Shown piece after piece: positions 1-5,948 of a stretch of DNA of 22,694 nucleotides (positions are counted from its first letter, which is position 1; each line of letters starts with the position of its first letter). The stretch lies in IMG/VR virus record IMGVR_UViG_3300021437_000087, positions 1 to 22,694 of that record; one strand, 5' to 3'. Source of the stretch: a virus. The notes under the pieces are model-generated. The model was not told where the DNA came from, ran no database searches, and was given only the letters and a program-made list of their open reading frames with translations. Position numbers and translations under genes: made by a program.

Positions 1-146
1 TAAAGCGGCTTGACTTTGACGTTTCTGACATCATAGCCTACATGAAAATTGTTGGTTTTGAACGCTTCAACGATAATCTTCTACCGGACGATAACATCAT
101 CTATTTTGATATTGACGAAAATCGAAACCCAATAAGGATTTACTGA
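1..146 (+). CDS. Small array protein A, C-terminal part only
   Basis: The gene is cut by the left edge; the frame begins at base 3 and leaves 47 codons before TGA. The visible part has a helix-like stretch (DIIAYMKIVGF) and then ends in a hydrophobic strand and the tail IIYFDIDENRNPIRIY. This strand plus D-E-N ending recurs in many small genes of this region, so I assign it to the same family. The stop overlaps the ATG of the next gene (TGATG). I recognise no function. The reading frame is supported by the shared C-terminal motif and by the overlap with the next gene. Confidence 0.75.
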   Translation, partial: KRLDFDVSDIIAYMKIVGFERFNDNLLPDDNIIYFDIDENRNPIRIY

Positions 147-397
147 TGAGTTATCTTGGAACCGTGCGGTATTCTGTTCACAACGGGGATGTTGAGATTT
201 GTAGATTTGGCAAAGGATTCTATATAGACCCAACCCCAGATGAACTTGAGAAAATTCTTCCAATAATTGACGTTTTGCGGGTTGCTGGATTCGATAACGT
301 CCCATATGTTTCTTCTGTGGTTTCGCCATACCCCAACAAGGATGCATACGTTTACTTTGACATTGATCATGACTATAACATCGTCGCAGAAGTTTGA
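146..397 (+). CDS. Small array protein B, unknown function
   Basis: This 83-aa protein starts at ATG 146, with AAGGA at 134-138 as ribosome binding site. The N-terminal half looks beta-rich and is followed by a helix (DELEKILPIIDVLRVAGF). It ends in the strand AYVYFDIDHDYNIVAEV, an off-consensus version of the D-E-N ending seen in neighbouring genes. The start overlaps the stop of gene A by one base. No signal peptide, membrane segment or catalytic motif is visible. The product is probably a small cytoplasmic phage accessory protein. The CDS is well supported; function is unknown. Confidence 0.75.
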   Translation: MSYLGTVRYSVHNGDVEICRFGKGFYIDPTPDELEKILPIIDVLRVAGFDNVPYVSSVVSPYPNKDAYVYFDIDHDYNIVAEV

Positions 398-605
398 ACC
401 CAGATACACCGTTCACTTTACGTGCTATGGCGATGACAAAATTGAATTTCGTTTGCGTCAGTATATGCACTTTGATCGTATTGGATACACAAACGAACAG
501 AGGGACAAGATCATAACAGCAATAGCCATTGAGAGAATAGCAAAAATTTACGGCGGCGTGACCATTCTTCTTGATGAAAACTTTGACCTCTTTATTCCCG
601 AATAA
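369..605 (+). CDS. Small array protein C, paralogue of the next gene
   Basis: I take ATG 369 as the start (78 aa), which overlaps gene B by 29 bases. An earlier in-frame start would extend much further into gene B. No clear Shine-Dalgarno site precedes 369, so translation may be coupled to gene B. Residues in the middle (GYTNEQRDKIITAI) match GYTNRQRDRIIDAI in gene D. The ending TILLDENFDLFIPE is nearly identical to D's LDENFNLFIPE, so C and D are tandem duplicates. It belongs to the small-protein family of this region. Function is unknown. Confidence 0.72.
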   Translation: MTITSSQKFEPRYTVHFTCYGDDKIEFRLRQYMHFDRIGYTNEQRDKIITAIAIERIAKIYGGVTILLDENFDLFIPE

Positions 606-835
606 TGACTACGCCAAATAGCCCTAGCTACTATGTGTTAATCAACCAAATCACACAAGAATTCAAGCTATACACTTGGTCATCAATCGAAGCTATTGGG
701 TACACAAATAGACAACGAGATAGGATCATTGATGCAATCAACATCAATAAAGTTGCGCAGGTTTATAGTGAACCGAGAACCATTCTTTTGCAAGTCTGCC
801 TTGATGAAAACTTCAATCTCTTTATTCCAGAATAA
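605..835 (+). CDS. Small array protein D, paralogue of the previous gene
   Basis: This 76-aa protein has an ATG overlapping the TAA of gene C by one base (TAATG). A short beta-like N-terminus (YYVLINQITQEFKLYTW) is followed by a helix with GYTNRQRDRIIDAI and the ending LDENFNLFIPE. Both blocks are shared with gene C, including close similarity at DNA level over the last 30 bases. It is the last gene before the first strong promoter box at 841. Function is unknown. Confidence 0.75.
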   Translation: MTTPNSPSYYVLINQITQEFKLYTWSSIEAIGYTNRQRDRIIDAININKVAQVYSEPRTILLQVCLDENFNLFIPE

Positions 836-840
836 CTCGT

Positions 841-882
841 TTTACTTTTATTGAAACCTCGTTTATAATTACCCTATCGTAA
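841..882 (+). promoter_or_regulatory. Promoter box P1 (sigma70-like, extended)
   Basis: The -35 is TTTACT at 841-846, with a 17-base spacer and a -10 TATAAT at 864-869. The element matches P2 (1172) and P3 (3176) base for base at both ends: TTTACTTTTATTG at the left and TATAATTACCCTATC at the right. The match continues past the -10 into the likely transcribed start. It lies directly upstream of the strong ribosome binding site (CTGGAG) of the 89-aa gene. It is probably an early or middle phage promoter read by host sigma70-type RNA polymerase. Confidence 0.85.
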
Positions 883-900
883 CAAACCTGGAGAATTGAA

Positions 901-1170
901 ATGGGTCGTAAGTCTTTCAAAATCGAAGAATTCGTCACTATCTGCAACGGCGTCTTGCGCTTGAGCGACCCTGAACTCAGCGAGCGTCGTAAGGGCGTCA
1001 TGTTGATTCTTGAGCAAACGCTGATGTCTTCTGGGAATTACAAAGGCTTTCGCTACTTGTCGGCAAAGGAATGCGAAGGAAAACCAGGCGTCAATCTCAA
1101 CGAAGACGGTTCGCTGCTCCCGTATCCAGAGCGATTCAAGGATACTGATCCAACTCGGGTCCAGTATTGA
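901..1170 (+). CDS. Hypothetical 89-aa protein
   Basis: The ATG at 901 has a good Shine-Dalgarno site (GGAG, 890-893) and its own promoter P1 only 30 bases upstream. The 89-aa product is soluble, with an N-terminal helix-rich part (KIEEFVTICNGVLRL, RRKGVMLILEQTLM) and a C-terminal part with YRYL-like and PYPERF segments but no motif I recognise. It lacks the D-E-N ending of the surrounding small genes, so it is not a clear member of that family. P2 begins right after its TGA, so it seems to be a single-gene unit. Strong signals suggest substantial expression. Confidence 0.8.
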   Translation: MGRKSFKIEEFVTICNGVLRLSDPELSERRKGVMLILEQTLMSSGNYKGFRYLSAKECEGKPGVNLNEDGSLLPYPERFKDTDPTRVQY

Positions 1171-1171
1171 T

Positions 1172-1213
1172 TTTACTTTTATTGGTCAATCGTTTATAAT
1201 TACCCTATCTTAA
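1172..1213 (+). promoter_or_regulatory. Promoter box P2 (sigma70-like, extended)
   Basis: TTTACT at 1172-1177, a 17-base spacer, and TATAAT at 1195-1200. It shares TTTACTTTTATTG and TATAATTACCCTATC with P1 and P3. It lies between the 89-aa gene and the AAA+ ATPase gene, and its downstream side runs into the ribosome binding site AAAGGA. It should drive the ATPase gene and the four small genes behind it. Confidence 0.85.
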
Positions 1214-1228
1214 CAAAGGAACTTTATT

Positions 1229-2308
1229 ATGGCAACTATCAACTCTCTGCGTATCAACCACCAAGATGCAATCAACCTGATTGCTGCTTCTGGTTCTGAA
1301 ATCACTTGCTTGCTACAAGGTCAACCCGGCATCGGTAAGTCGGCGATTCTCAAGGAACTCTCTGTCCGGTTCCCTGACTATGAGGTGGCCTACATTGACT
1401 GCGCCAACCTTGATCTGGGCGACTTGGGTATGCCTGTGATTGATCGTGAACTGATGGTCACTAACTATGCAACCAATGCGCGTTTCAAATTGACTAAGAA
1501 TTCAACCAAGCCTGTTCTGCTGATGCTTGATGAATTGGGCAAGGCAAGTCGTCCTGTGATGAACATGCTGCTGCCTGTGATTCTGGAACACCGCATTGGT
1601 GATGTGCATTTCCCTACTGGTTCAATCACATTTGCAACGACCAATCTGGCAACCGATGGGGTTGGTGATAACATTCCTGCCCATGCATACAACCGTATGA
1701 CTGTGGTCGATCTGTCCAACCCCTCATCTGAACAGTGGTTGGGTTGGGCAAACAATAACGGTGTCTGCGAAGAAATCATGTTGTTTGCGCGGGAATTTCC
1801 CCAAATCTTTGAACGCTATGATGATTTGATCAGTAATGATAAGAATAGCAACCCCTACATTTTCAACCCATTGCGCGGTAATGTTCGGGCCTTCTGTTCA
1901 CCCCGTTCGCTGGCTGCTGCATCGGTTCACGTTCGCAACCGCGAGAAACTTGGTGGAGCTTTGTTGGCTGTGCTTGCTGGCACTATTGGTGAAGCTGCTG
2001 CGCGTGATATGGAAGCCAACATTGCACTGGCCGACAAATTGGAATCATTCGAGAACATTGTCAAGAATCCAAAGAAGGCCAAGTTGCCAAAGGGCGTTGG
2101 TGCTAACTTCATGATGGCTTTCCGACTGGCTGCGAATGCAACTGCTGAAACTTTGGATGCAGTGATGGAATATGCTGATCGCATTGAATCGTTCGAAGCC
2201 AAGACATTGTTCATGGTGACGCTGGCATCCAACACTTCAAAGCAGCGTTGGGCCGTTGCAAACAAGACATTCATTGAAGAGTGCCGTAAAATTGGCAAAT
2301 ACTTCTAA
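1229..2308 (+). CDS. MoxR-like AAA+ ATPase
   Basis: This 359-aa AAA+ ATPase of the MoxR/dynein-like (AAA_5) type has Walker A GQPGIGKS at 31-38 and Walker B VLLMLDE at 96-102. Sensor-1-like TFATTN is at 134-139, an Arg at 156 (NR) could be the arginine finger, and R226 in SPRSL fits sensor 2. Family members form hexameric rings and work with VWA-domain partners (RavA/ViaA, NorQ/NorD, CbbQ/CbbO) to remodel or activate protein complexes, often metalloenzymes. The partner-type VWA gene lies 0.9 kb downstream behind an almost identical promoter. The ATG has AAAGGA upstream. The substrate in the phage is unknown; that the two proteins act together is inference from family and context. Confidence 0.9.
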   Translation: MATINSLRINHQDAINLIAASGSEITCLLQGQPGIGKSAILKELSVRFPDYEVAYIDCANLDLGDLGMPVIDRELMVTNYATNARFKLTKNSTKPVLLMLDELGKASRPVMNMLLPVILEHRIGDVHFPTGSITFATTNLATDGVGDNIPAHAYNRMTVVDLSNPSSEQWLGWANNNGVCEEIMLFAREFPQIFERYDDLISNDKNSNPYIFNPLRGNVRAFCSPRSLAAASVHVRNREKLGGALLAVLAGTIGEAAARDMEANIALADKLESFENIVKNPKKAKLPKGVGANFMMAFRLAANATAETLDAVMEYADRIESFEAKTLFMVTLASNTSKQRWAVANKTFIEECRKIGKYF

Positions 2309-2573
2309 GCGGGTCTGCATCATAGGTTTCTGGGATAACGGGGTGAATACAGTTCTAGTTGAAACGTACTCAGAAACCTATGATGAGAATTGGGAAGATC
2401 ACAGAATCCTCACTGATAAAGAAGTCAAACCATACCGAGAAAAGTTATTGAGTATCGGTATGGTTTTTCTGATTGCTGGCGAATGTGCTGAAATTAATTT
2501 GACTGATGGGAGACGCCTCAAGCAGGTTGAATTCGATATTGATGAGAATTTTGATTATGTACAGACGAATTGA
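2292..2573 (+). CDS. Small array protein E (TTG start)
   Basis: I place the start at TTG 2292 (93 aa), with GAAGAG about 10 bases upstream. No ATG is available near the 5' end; TTG 2256 and 2271 and GTG 2342 are alternatives. The gene overlaps the end of the ATPase gene by 17 bases. The protein has beta-like segments, a helix (DKEVKPYREKLLSIGMVF), and the ending QVEFDIDENFDYVQTN, the D-E-N type ending shared in this region. The codons for that ending (GATGAGAA) probably act as the ribosome binding site of the next gene. Function is unknown. Confidence 0.65.
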   Translation: MANTSKRVCIIGFWDNGVNTVLVETYSETYDENWEDHRILTDKEVKPYREKLLSIGMVFLIAGECAEINLTDGRRLKQVEFDIDENFDYVQTN

Positions 2574-2778
2574 AGTTGACATCCGCAAAATAACTGGTAA
2601 GCGACATTACTTTGTTGATAGTTGTATTCAATACGATCTCTCACCAGAATTCAAGTCGTATATTGATTCAATCGTCGATGTTGGATTGATTGCCAATGTT
2701 GGGGTTATGTATGGTGATGAACTTGCAATTCAGTTCTATGTTGATCCAAACGATAAATTCATCGAATTCACAAAATGA
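2557..2778 (+). CDS. Small array protein F
   Basis: The 73-aa protein starts at ATG 2557, inside the last codons of gene E. GATGAGAA at 2541-2548 gives a Shine-Dalgarno-like site about 8 bases upstream; I prefer this start to an in-frame ATG at 2506 deeper in gene E. The order is beta-rich N-terminus, helix (PEFKSYIDSIVDVGLIANVG), strand AIQFYVDPNDKFIEFTK. This is the family layout with D-P-N-D in place of D-E-N. The stop overlaps the next start (ATGA). Function is unknown. Confidence 0.7.
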   Translation: MYRRIEVDIRKITGKRHYFVDSCIQYDLSPEFKSYIDSIVDVGLIANVGVMYGDELAIQFYVDPNDKFIEFTK

Positions 2779-2975
2779 GAATCTACGCAAACAAGAACCA
2801 CGTTCCGTATGAGGTATACTCAAGAAACAAGGAGATTCCGCTTACAGAACAACACAAGGGGATTTACGCGATGGGGGTTATTCTTGGACAGGCGCGTAAG
2901 TCTCCTATCAAGAAAAATTCATACTGCGTCGTGTATGCTGTTGATGACCAAGGCAACTTTGCGAACTTCGTATGA
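2775..2975 (+). CDS. Small array protein G
   Basis: This 66-aa protein starts at an ATGA overlap with gene F and ends in an ATGA overlap with gene H, so translation is probably coupled. A basic N-terminus is followed by a helix (TEQHKGIYAMGVILGQA) and the final strand CVVYAVDDQGNFANFV, a D-D-Q-G-N-F version of the shared ending. TEQHKG resembles TEEQHDKL in gene H. No known domain is recognisable; it is most likely a soluble accessory protein. Confidence 0.72.
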   Translation: MRIYANKNHVPYEVYSRNKEIPLTEQHKGIYAMGVILGQARKSPIKKNSYCVVYAVDDQGNFANFV

Positions 2976-3175
2976 CATTGGTTCTTGTGAAACTCTCAAA
3001 GCTGACTGATTCTGTTACGGTTTCATGTATGCCCATGATAACAGAAGAACAACATGACAAATTAGTAGGCGCAGCCAGAGTCGCCATTCTGTCTGGGGAG
3101 TACCTCGATCATGATACGCATTACGCTGTGTGGATGGAAATTGATGAAAATAGAAACTTTGACAGATTCATTTGA
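2972..3175 (+). CDS. Small array protein H
   Basis: This 67-aa protein is last in the ATPase unit. It has an N-terminal strand (TLVLVKLSKL), a helix starting with ITEEQHDKLVGAARVAI, and the ending AVWMEIDENRNFDRFI, one of the best copies of the D-E-N-x-N-F consensus. The start overlaps gene G by four bases (ATGA). Promoter P3 starts at the base after its TGA, so this gene closes the unit. Function is unknown. Confidence 0.75.
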   Translation: MTLVLVKLSKLTDSVTVSCMPMITEEQHDKLVGAARVAILSGEYLDHDTHYAVWMEIDENRNFDRFI

Positions 3176-3217
3176 TTTACTTTTATTGAATTTTGCGGTA
3201 TAATTACCCTATCGTAA
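3176..3217 (+). promoter_or_regulatory. Promoter box P3 (sigma70-like, extended)
   Basis: TTTACT at 3176-3181, a 17-base spacer, and TATAAT at 3199-3204, again within TTTACTTTTATTG and TATAATTACCCTATC. It begins immediately after the stop of gene H and leads to the VWA gene at 3230, whose ribosome binding site is TTGGAG. Sharing the box with the ATPase gene implies the two are expressed together. Confidence 0.85.
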
Positions 3218-3229
3218 ATTGGAGAAATA

Positions 3230-4354
3230 ATGGAAGCTCTTGACCGTATCAAAAAAGCCCACGTTGACATTATGCGTCACGATGTGTTTTGTGTGTTCTC
3301 TGGGGTGTTGTCTTGCGGTAAAGTTTTTGTCGATGAAACCCCAACAGCCTGCACCGATGGTTGGAATATCTACTATGGCAAGAAGTTTGTTGAAACTTTG
3401 AAGCCGGAAGAAGTGCGGTATTTGGTTCTTCATGAGGCAACTCACAAAGCATACAAGCACTGTGATGTTTGGCGACATCTGATGAAGTTGGATGGACGCA
3501 AAGCCAACGTTGCGATGGATCATTTTGTCAACCTGTTTCTTGATGATACTATTGCCGATTCAAAGTGGGCTTTCATGCCTGCTGACGGTATCAAGGGTGA
3601 TCCAAAGTTCCGTGGAATGAATGTTCAGCAAATCTATGATGCCTTGACTGATGAAGATATGAAAGGTCAAGGTAAGGGCTTTGATGAACATGAATATCGT
3701 GAAATGACTGAGGAAGAAGCAAAGCAGGCTGCTGAGGAAATTGATAGGGCTTTGCGTGAAGGCGAATCAATTCGTCGGTCAAAGAGTTCAGACAAGGGTG
3801 GTAACGGGGTGTTTGGCGATATTCTCGAACCCAAGGTTGATTGGAAGAAAGTCCTTCGGGAATTTGTCCAAGAACAGTGCAATGGGAAGGATGAATCAAC
3901 ATGGCGCAAGCCCAACCGTCGATTCCTTGATATGAACGTCTATATGCCATCCACGTATAGCAACACCATTGAATCTATTGTGATTGGGTTCGATACTTCT
4001 GGTTCTTGCTTTGGGACTGATATGTCAACCCGCTTTGTGTCTGAAATTGCAGGTCTGATGGAAGTTATCAAACCTAACAAACTTCATGTGGTCTATTGGG
4101 ATACCGAAGTTCGCGGTCATCAGATTTTTGAAGATGGTCAGTTTGAAGTTCAGAATTTGACGCCTTATGGTGGAGGTGGTACTGACGGTGCAGTTCTGTT
4201 TGACTATCTGCGCACAGAACGAATTGATCCAACCTGCGTCATTCAACTGACTGATGGTGAGGTTGGTGATTGGGGTCGTTGGAATGGGCCTGTGCTTTGG
4301 GGCGTGATCGGAAGCGCAGTTGCTCCGTTTGGCACAACTATCAATATCAGCTAA
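3230..4354 (+). CDS. VWA-like protein with metallopeptidase-type N-terminus (DUF2201 family)
   Basis: This 374-aa protein has two parts. The N-terminal half carries LHEATHKAYKH (H68, E69, H72), a zinc-peptidase HExxH motif, followed by VAMDHFVN near residue 97, as in DUF2201 proteins. The C-terminal VWA domain has a complete MIDAS site: DTSGS at 255-259, T318 in GGGGTD, and D342 in LTDGE. A charged linker (about 140-190) joins them. In bacteria such proteins partner MoxR-type ATPases; here the ATPase gene is just upstream under the same type of promoter. Proteolytic activity is not proven, since many relatives are called only 'putative metallopeptidase'. Length and ending look complete. Confidence 0.88.
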   Translation: MEALDRIKKAHVDIMRHDVFCVFSGVLSCGKVFVDETPTACTDGWNIYYGKKFVETLKPEEVRYLVLHEATHKAYKHCDVWRHLMKLDGRKANVAMDHFVNLFLDDTIADSKWAFMPADGIKGDPKFRGMNVQQIYDALTDEDMKGQGKGFDEHEYREMTEEEAKQAAEEIDRALREGESIRRSKSSDKGGNGVFGDILEPKVDWKKVLREFVQEQCNGKDESTWRKPNRRFLDMNVYMPSTYSNTIESIVIGFDTSGSCFGTDMSTRFVSEIAGLMEVIKPNKLHVVYWDTEVRGHQIFEDGQFEVQNLTPYGGGGTDGAVLFDYLRTERIDPTCVIQLTDGEVGDWGRWNGPVLWGVIGSAVAPFGTTINIS

Positions 4355-4356
4355 TC

Positions 4357-4569
4357 ATGGATCGTAGATTTCTTATTCGGGAAGATGGTCAAGTTTTTGA
4401 ATTTGGCGAATCTGTTAATGGAGAGCCTCCTAAATGGGAATCGTATGGAGCCGACACAATTACGATTCGTTCTTACTATGATGTGGCATTGATTGCTGAT
4501 GAAGTTGATTTATTTGGTAATGTGTGCGTTCGCACCAATGCCAATCTTGAATTCATCACTTTCTTTTGA
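4357..4569 (+). CDS. Small array protein I
   Basis: This 70-aa protein starts at ATG 4357, two bases after the VWA stop. It has an N-terminal hairpin-like part (RRFLIREDGQVFEF), a central helix (TIRSYYDVALIADEV) and the ending NVCVRTNANLEFITFF. The ending keeps the strand and aromatic tail of the family but has T-N-A-N in place of D-E-N. RRF at the start resembles MRRFTYW of the next two genes. No Shine-Dalgarno site is evident, so coupling to the VWA gene is likely. Function is unknown. Confidence 0.7.
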   Translation: MDRRFLIREDGQVFEFGESVNGEPPKWESYGADTITIRSYYDVALIADEVDLFGNVCVRTNANLEFITFF

Positions 4570-4571
4570 TC

Positions 4572-4805
4572 ATGAGAAGATTTACATATTGGGATAACGA
4601 TAGAGTCAAGAATACTGGGTTTTATCCAACTGGCTATATTGAACATGATGGTAAAGTTAGTTGGAACCCAGTTAACGATCAGAAAATCATTGACATCATT
4701 GATCCGTATTATCAGATAGGCAAAATTGCAGGAAAAGAAAACCGCGGCGGATACATTATGTGTTTGTTTGACGACGATATGACATTCGTTAGGTACGCCC
4801 AATGA
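4572..4805 (+). CDS. Small array protein J, recent duplicate of K
   Basis: This 77-aa protein starts at ATG 4572. An in-frame TTG at 4566 is less likely because the paralogue K also begins MRRFTYWD. Shared blocks with K are MRRFTYWD at the start, NDQKIIDIIDP/TDQKIIDIIEP in the helix, and FDDDMTF/LDDDLNF near the end. Identity extends to the DNA level in the first 25 bases. The ending MCLFDDDMTFVRYAQ is the D-D-D form of the family ending. Its stop overlaps the start of K (ATGA). Function is unknown. Confidence 0.78.
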   Translation: MRRFTYWDNDRVKNTGFYPTGYIEHDGKVSWNPVNDQKIIDIIDPYYQIGKIAGKENRGGYIMCLFDDDMTFVRYAQ

Positions 4806-5053
4806 GAAGATTCACATATTGGGATTCTGAATTAAGAGGGAACCGTCATTCCAGTGGGAACCCCTATTCTAGTTTCATTGAATTTGATTACTTTGACGGC
4901 GCTTGGTCAACTGTGACAGATCAGAAAATCATCGACATTATTGAACCGCTTTATAATCTCGGTAAGATAACAAATCAGTACGATGAGTTTGGTTGGTTGT
5001 TCGTCACACTTGATGATGATTTGAACTTTAAGCAATTCAACGGGAGTCTTTAA
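4802..5053 (+). CDS. Small array protein K, recent duplicate of J
   Basis: The 83-aa paralogue of J begins at the ATGA overlap. It keeps MRRFTYWD, the DQKIIDII helix and the final strand LFVTLDDDLNFKQFNGSL, but has a small insertion after the first block (SSGNPYSS). Such a tandem pair with high DNA similarity points to a recent duplication inside this genome. It is the last member of the small-protein series; the two genes behind it are of another type. Confidence 0.78.
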   Translation: MRRFTYWDSELRGNRHSSGNPYSSFIEFDYFDGAWSTVTDQKIIDIIEPLYNLGKITNQYDEFGWLFVTLDDDLNFKQFNGSL

Positions 5054-5060
5054 GGTATAA
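5032..5060 (+). promoter_or_regulatory. Possible weak promoter before the small membrane genes
   Basis: GGTATAAT at 5053-5060 followed by ACTATC resembles the -10 side of P3 (GGTATAAT, then ACCCTATC). No TTTACT is found 17 bases upstream (5032-5037 reads GCAATT). A transcript from here would start almost at the ATG at 5068. It may be a decayed copy of the promoter box or a chance match. Confidence 0.3.
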
Positions 5061-5067
5061 TACTATC

Positions 5068-5256
5068 ATGCACATAATTTTCTTACTCTTTTTTTTGTTC
5101 CTGTTTGTTGGAATCGTTCTCAAAATCCTTGGGTTCAACCCGATGAGTTGGTGGAAGGTTATTCTGTACCCAACCGCTGCCATACTTGGTCTGGCTGGGT
5201 TTATGGTCGTCAGTTTTCTTGGTTTTATTGTGTTGCTGGCAAGTCTTGCCAAATGA
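5068..5256 (+). CDS. Small two-helix membrane protein
   Basis: This 62-aa, very hydrophobic protein has a first membrane helix at about 2-21 (IIFLLFFLFLFVGIVLKIL), a short loop with GFNPMSWWKV, and a second long hydrophobic stretch at about 31-60. It is related to the next gene: ILGFNPMSWWKVILYP matches ILGFNWKPWDDMFLIP in spacing and type. AAGG lies about 12 bases before the ATG. It is probably an inner-membrane phage protein. A role in lysis timing or superinfection exclusion is possible, but nothing in the sequence decides it. Confidence 0.7.
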   Translation: MHIIFLLFFLFLFVGIVLKILGFNPMSWWKVILYPTAAILGLAGFMVVSFLGFIVLLASLAK

Positions 5257-5263
5257 GGAGTCT

Positions 5264-5413
5264 ATGAGTTTACTTTTATTTTTCATTTCGTTGGTTTGGG
5301 TTATGGCTGGAATCTTCTCGCGTATCCTTGGGTTTAACTGGAAGCCCTGGGATGATATGTTTCTGATTCCAATGGTTTTTCTCGTTCTTTTCTTTTATCT
5401 GTTTTCACTATGA
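5264..5413 (+). CDS. Small membrane protein, paralogue of the previous one
   Basis: I start this 49-aa protein at ATG 5264, with GAGGAG at 5255-5260 as a clear ribosome binding site; in-frame starts from 5186 lie inside the previous gene. It has a first membrane helix (LLLFFISLVWVMAGIF), the shared ILGFN...W...P loop and a second helix (MVFLVLFFYLFSL) that runs to the C-terminus. It looks like a shortened sister of the gene at 5068. The stop overlaps the next ATG (ATGA). It is too hydrophobic for a soluble role; function is unknown. Confidence 0.7.
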   Translation: MSLLLFFISLVWVMAGIFSRILGFNWKPWDDMFLIPMVFLVLFFYLFSL

Positions 5414-5673
5414 ACCTACAACTTGATCAGCAAATCCTCAATCACCGGGGCGATACGGTATTCCTTAACGACACCATCAACAAACTGGTGATGTATAAGG
5501 GGAAACTAGACGTGCAGATTCAGACTTTCCTTGAGAGGTATTGTCCAGGCGTCCATGGTATTGAACAAACCGAGTTGGATGCGTCTAACCCAGTGTATCG
5601 GTACTTTAACCACAAGCGTATGGAGTACGCGCAGGTTGAACGGTTGATTCGAGTTGCAAAGGCATACAAATGA
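5410..5673 (+). CDS. Hypothetical 87-aa protein next to gp33
   Basis: This 87-aa soluble protein has ATGA overlaps at both ends. Predicted features are a helix-rich C-terminal half with charged and Tyr-rich segments (NPVYRYFNHKRMEYAQVERL) and a middle stretch with IQTFLERYCPG. No known motif is visible. Its tight coupling to gp33, gp59 and gp32 suggests it belongs to the same replication and transcription operon, but function is not inferred. Confidence 0.7.
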   Translation: MNLQLDQQILNHRGDTVFLNDTINKLVMYKGKLDVQIQTFLERYCPGVHGIEQTELDASNPVYRYFNHKRMEYAQVERLIRVAKAYK

Positions 5674-5948
5674 ACGATTTCACTATTCTGGATGAGGGCG
5701 ATAATGGTATTGATGCTGAGGGTCAGATTCTATTCAGAACAGCGTCTGAGTTCTCGGTTCATATCACCCAGCTTGCCTTGTCCAGCGGCAATACCCTGAC
5801 TCAGACGATTATTGATTATTGTGATGATCGAGATATTGAGCCGAACGAGGTTGCCAAGCTGATCAGTAAGCCCCTAAAGGATCGCATTCAGGTTGAAATG
5901 GAAGAGGCTGGCCTGCTTGCGAAAGACTCATCTGCTGCGTTTGAATGA
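5670..5948 (+). CDS. 33: gp33-like late-transcription co-activator
   Basis: In T4, gp33 bridges RNA polymerase (beta flap) and the DNA sliding clamp and works with gp55 to activate late promoters. This 92-aa protein carries the gp33-type core TIIDYCDDRDIEPNEVAKLI followed by LKDRIQVE. I recognise this from T4-like phages as 'acidic helix, IEP.EVAKL, LK.KI..E'. An N-terminal acidic tail (about 1-20) precedes it. The order gp33-gp59-gp32 is the T4 order, which strongly supports the call. Start and stop both overlap neighbours (ATGA). The TATAAATA sites at 13429 and 22321 are the kind of promoter gp33 would serve. Confidence 0.85.
   Translation: MNDFTILDEGDNGIDAEGQILFRTASEFSVHITQLALSSGNTLTQTIIDYCDDRDIEPNEVAKLISKPLKDRIQVEMEEAGLLAKDSSAAFE

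Noticed and set aside
2506-2556. Earlier ATG for small gene F at 2506
   Set aside because: It would overlap gene E by 68 bases and add residues without similarity to the family; ATG 2557 has a better upstream site.
2809-3009. Alternative 66-codon + frame overlapping genes G and H
   Set aside because: Genes G and H in the other frames carry the family ending and ATGA coupling; this frame is Arg/Thr-rich with no such features.
5269-5297. TTTACTTTTATT, the left half of the promoter box, inside the second small membrane gene
   Set aside because: At a 17-base spacing the -10 position reads TGGTTT, and the right half of the box is missing; the match encodes Leu/Phe residues of the membrane helix.
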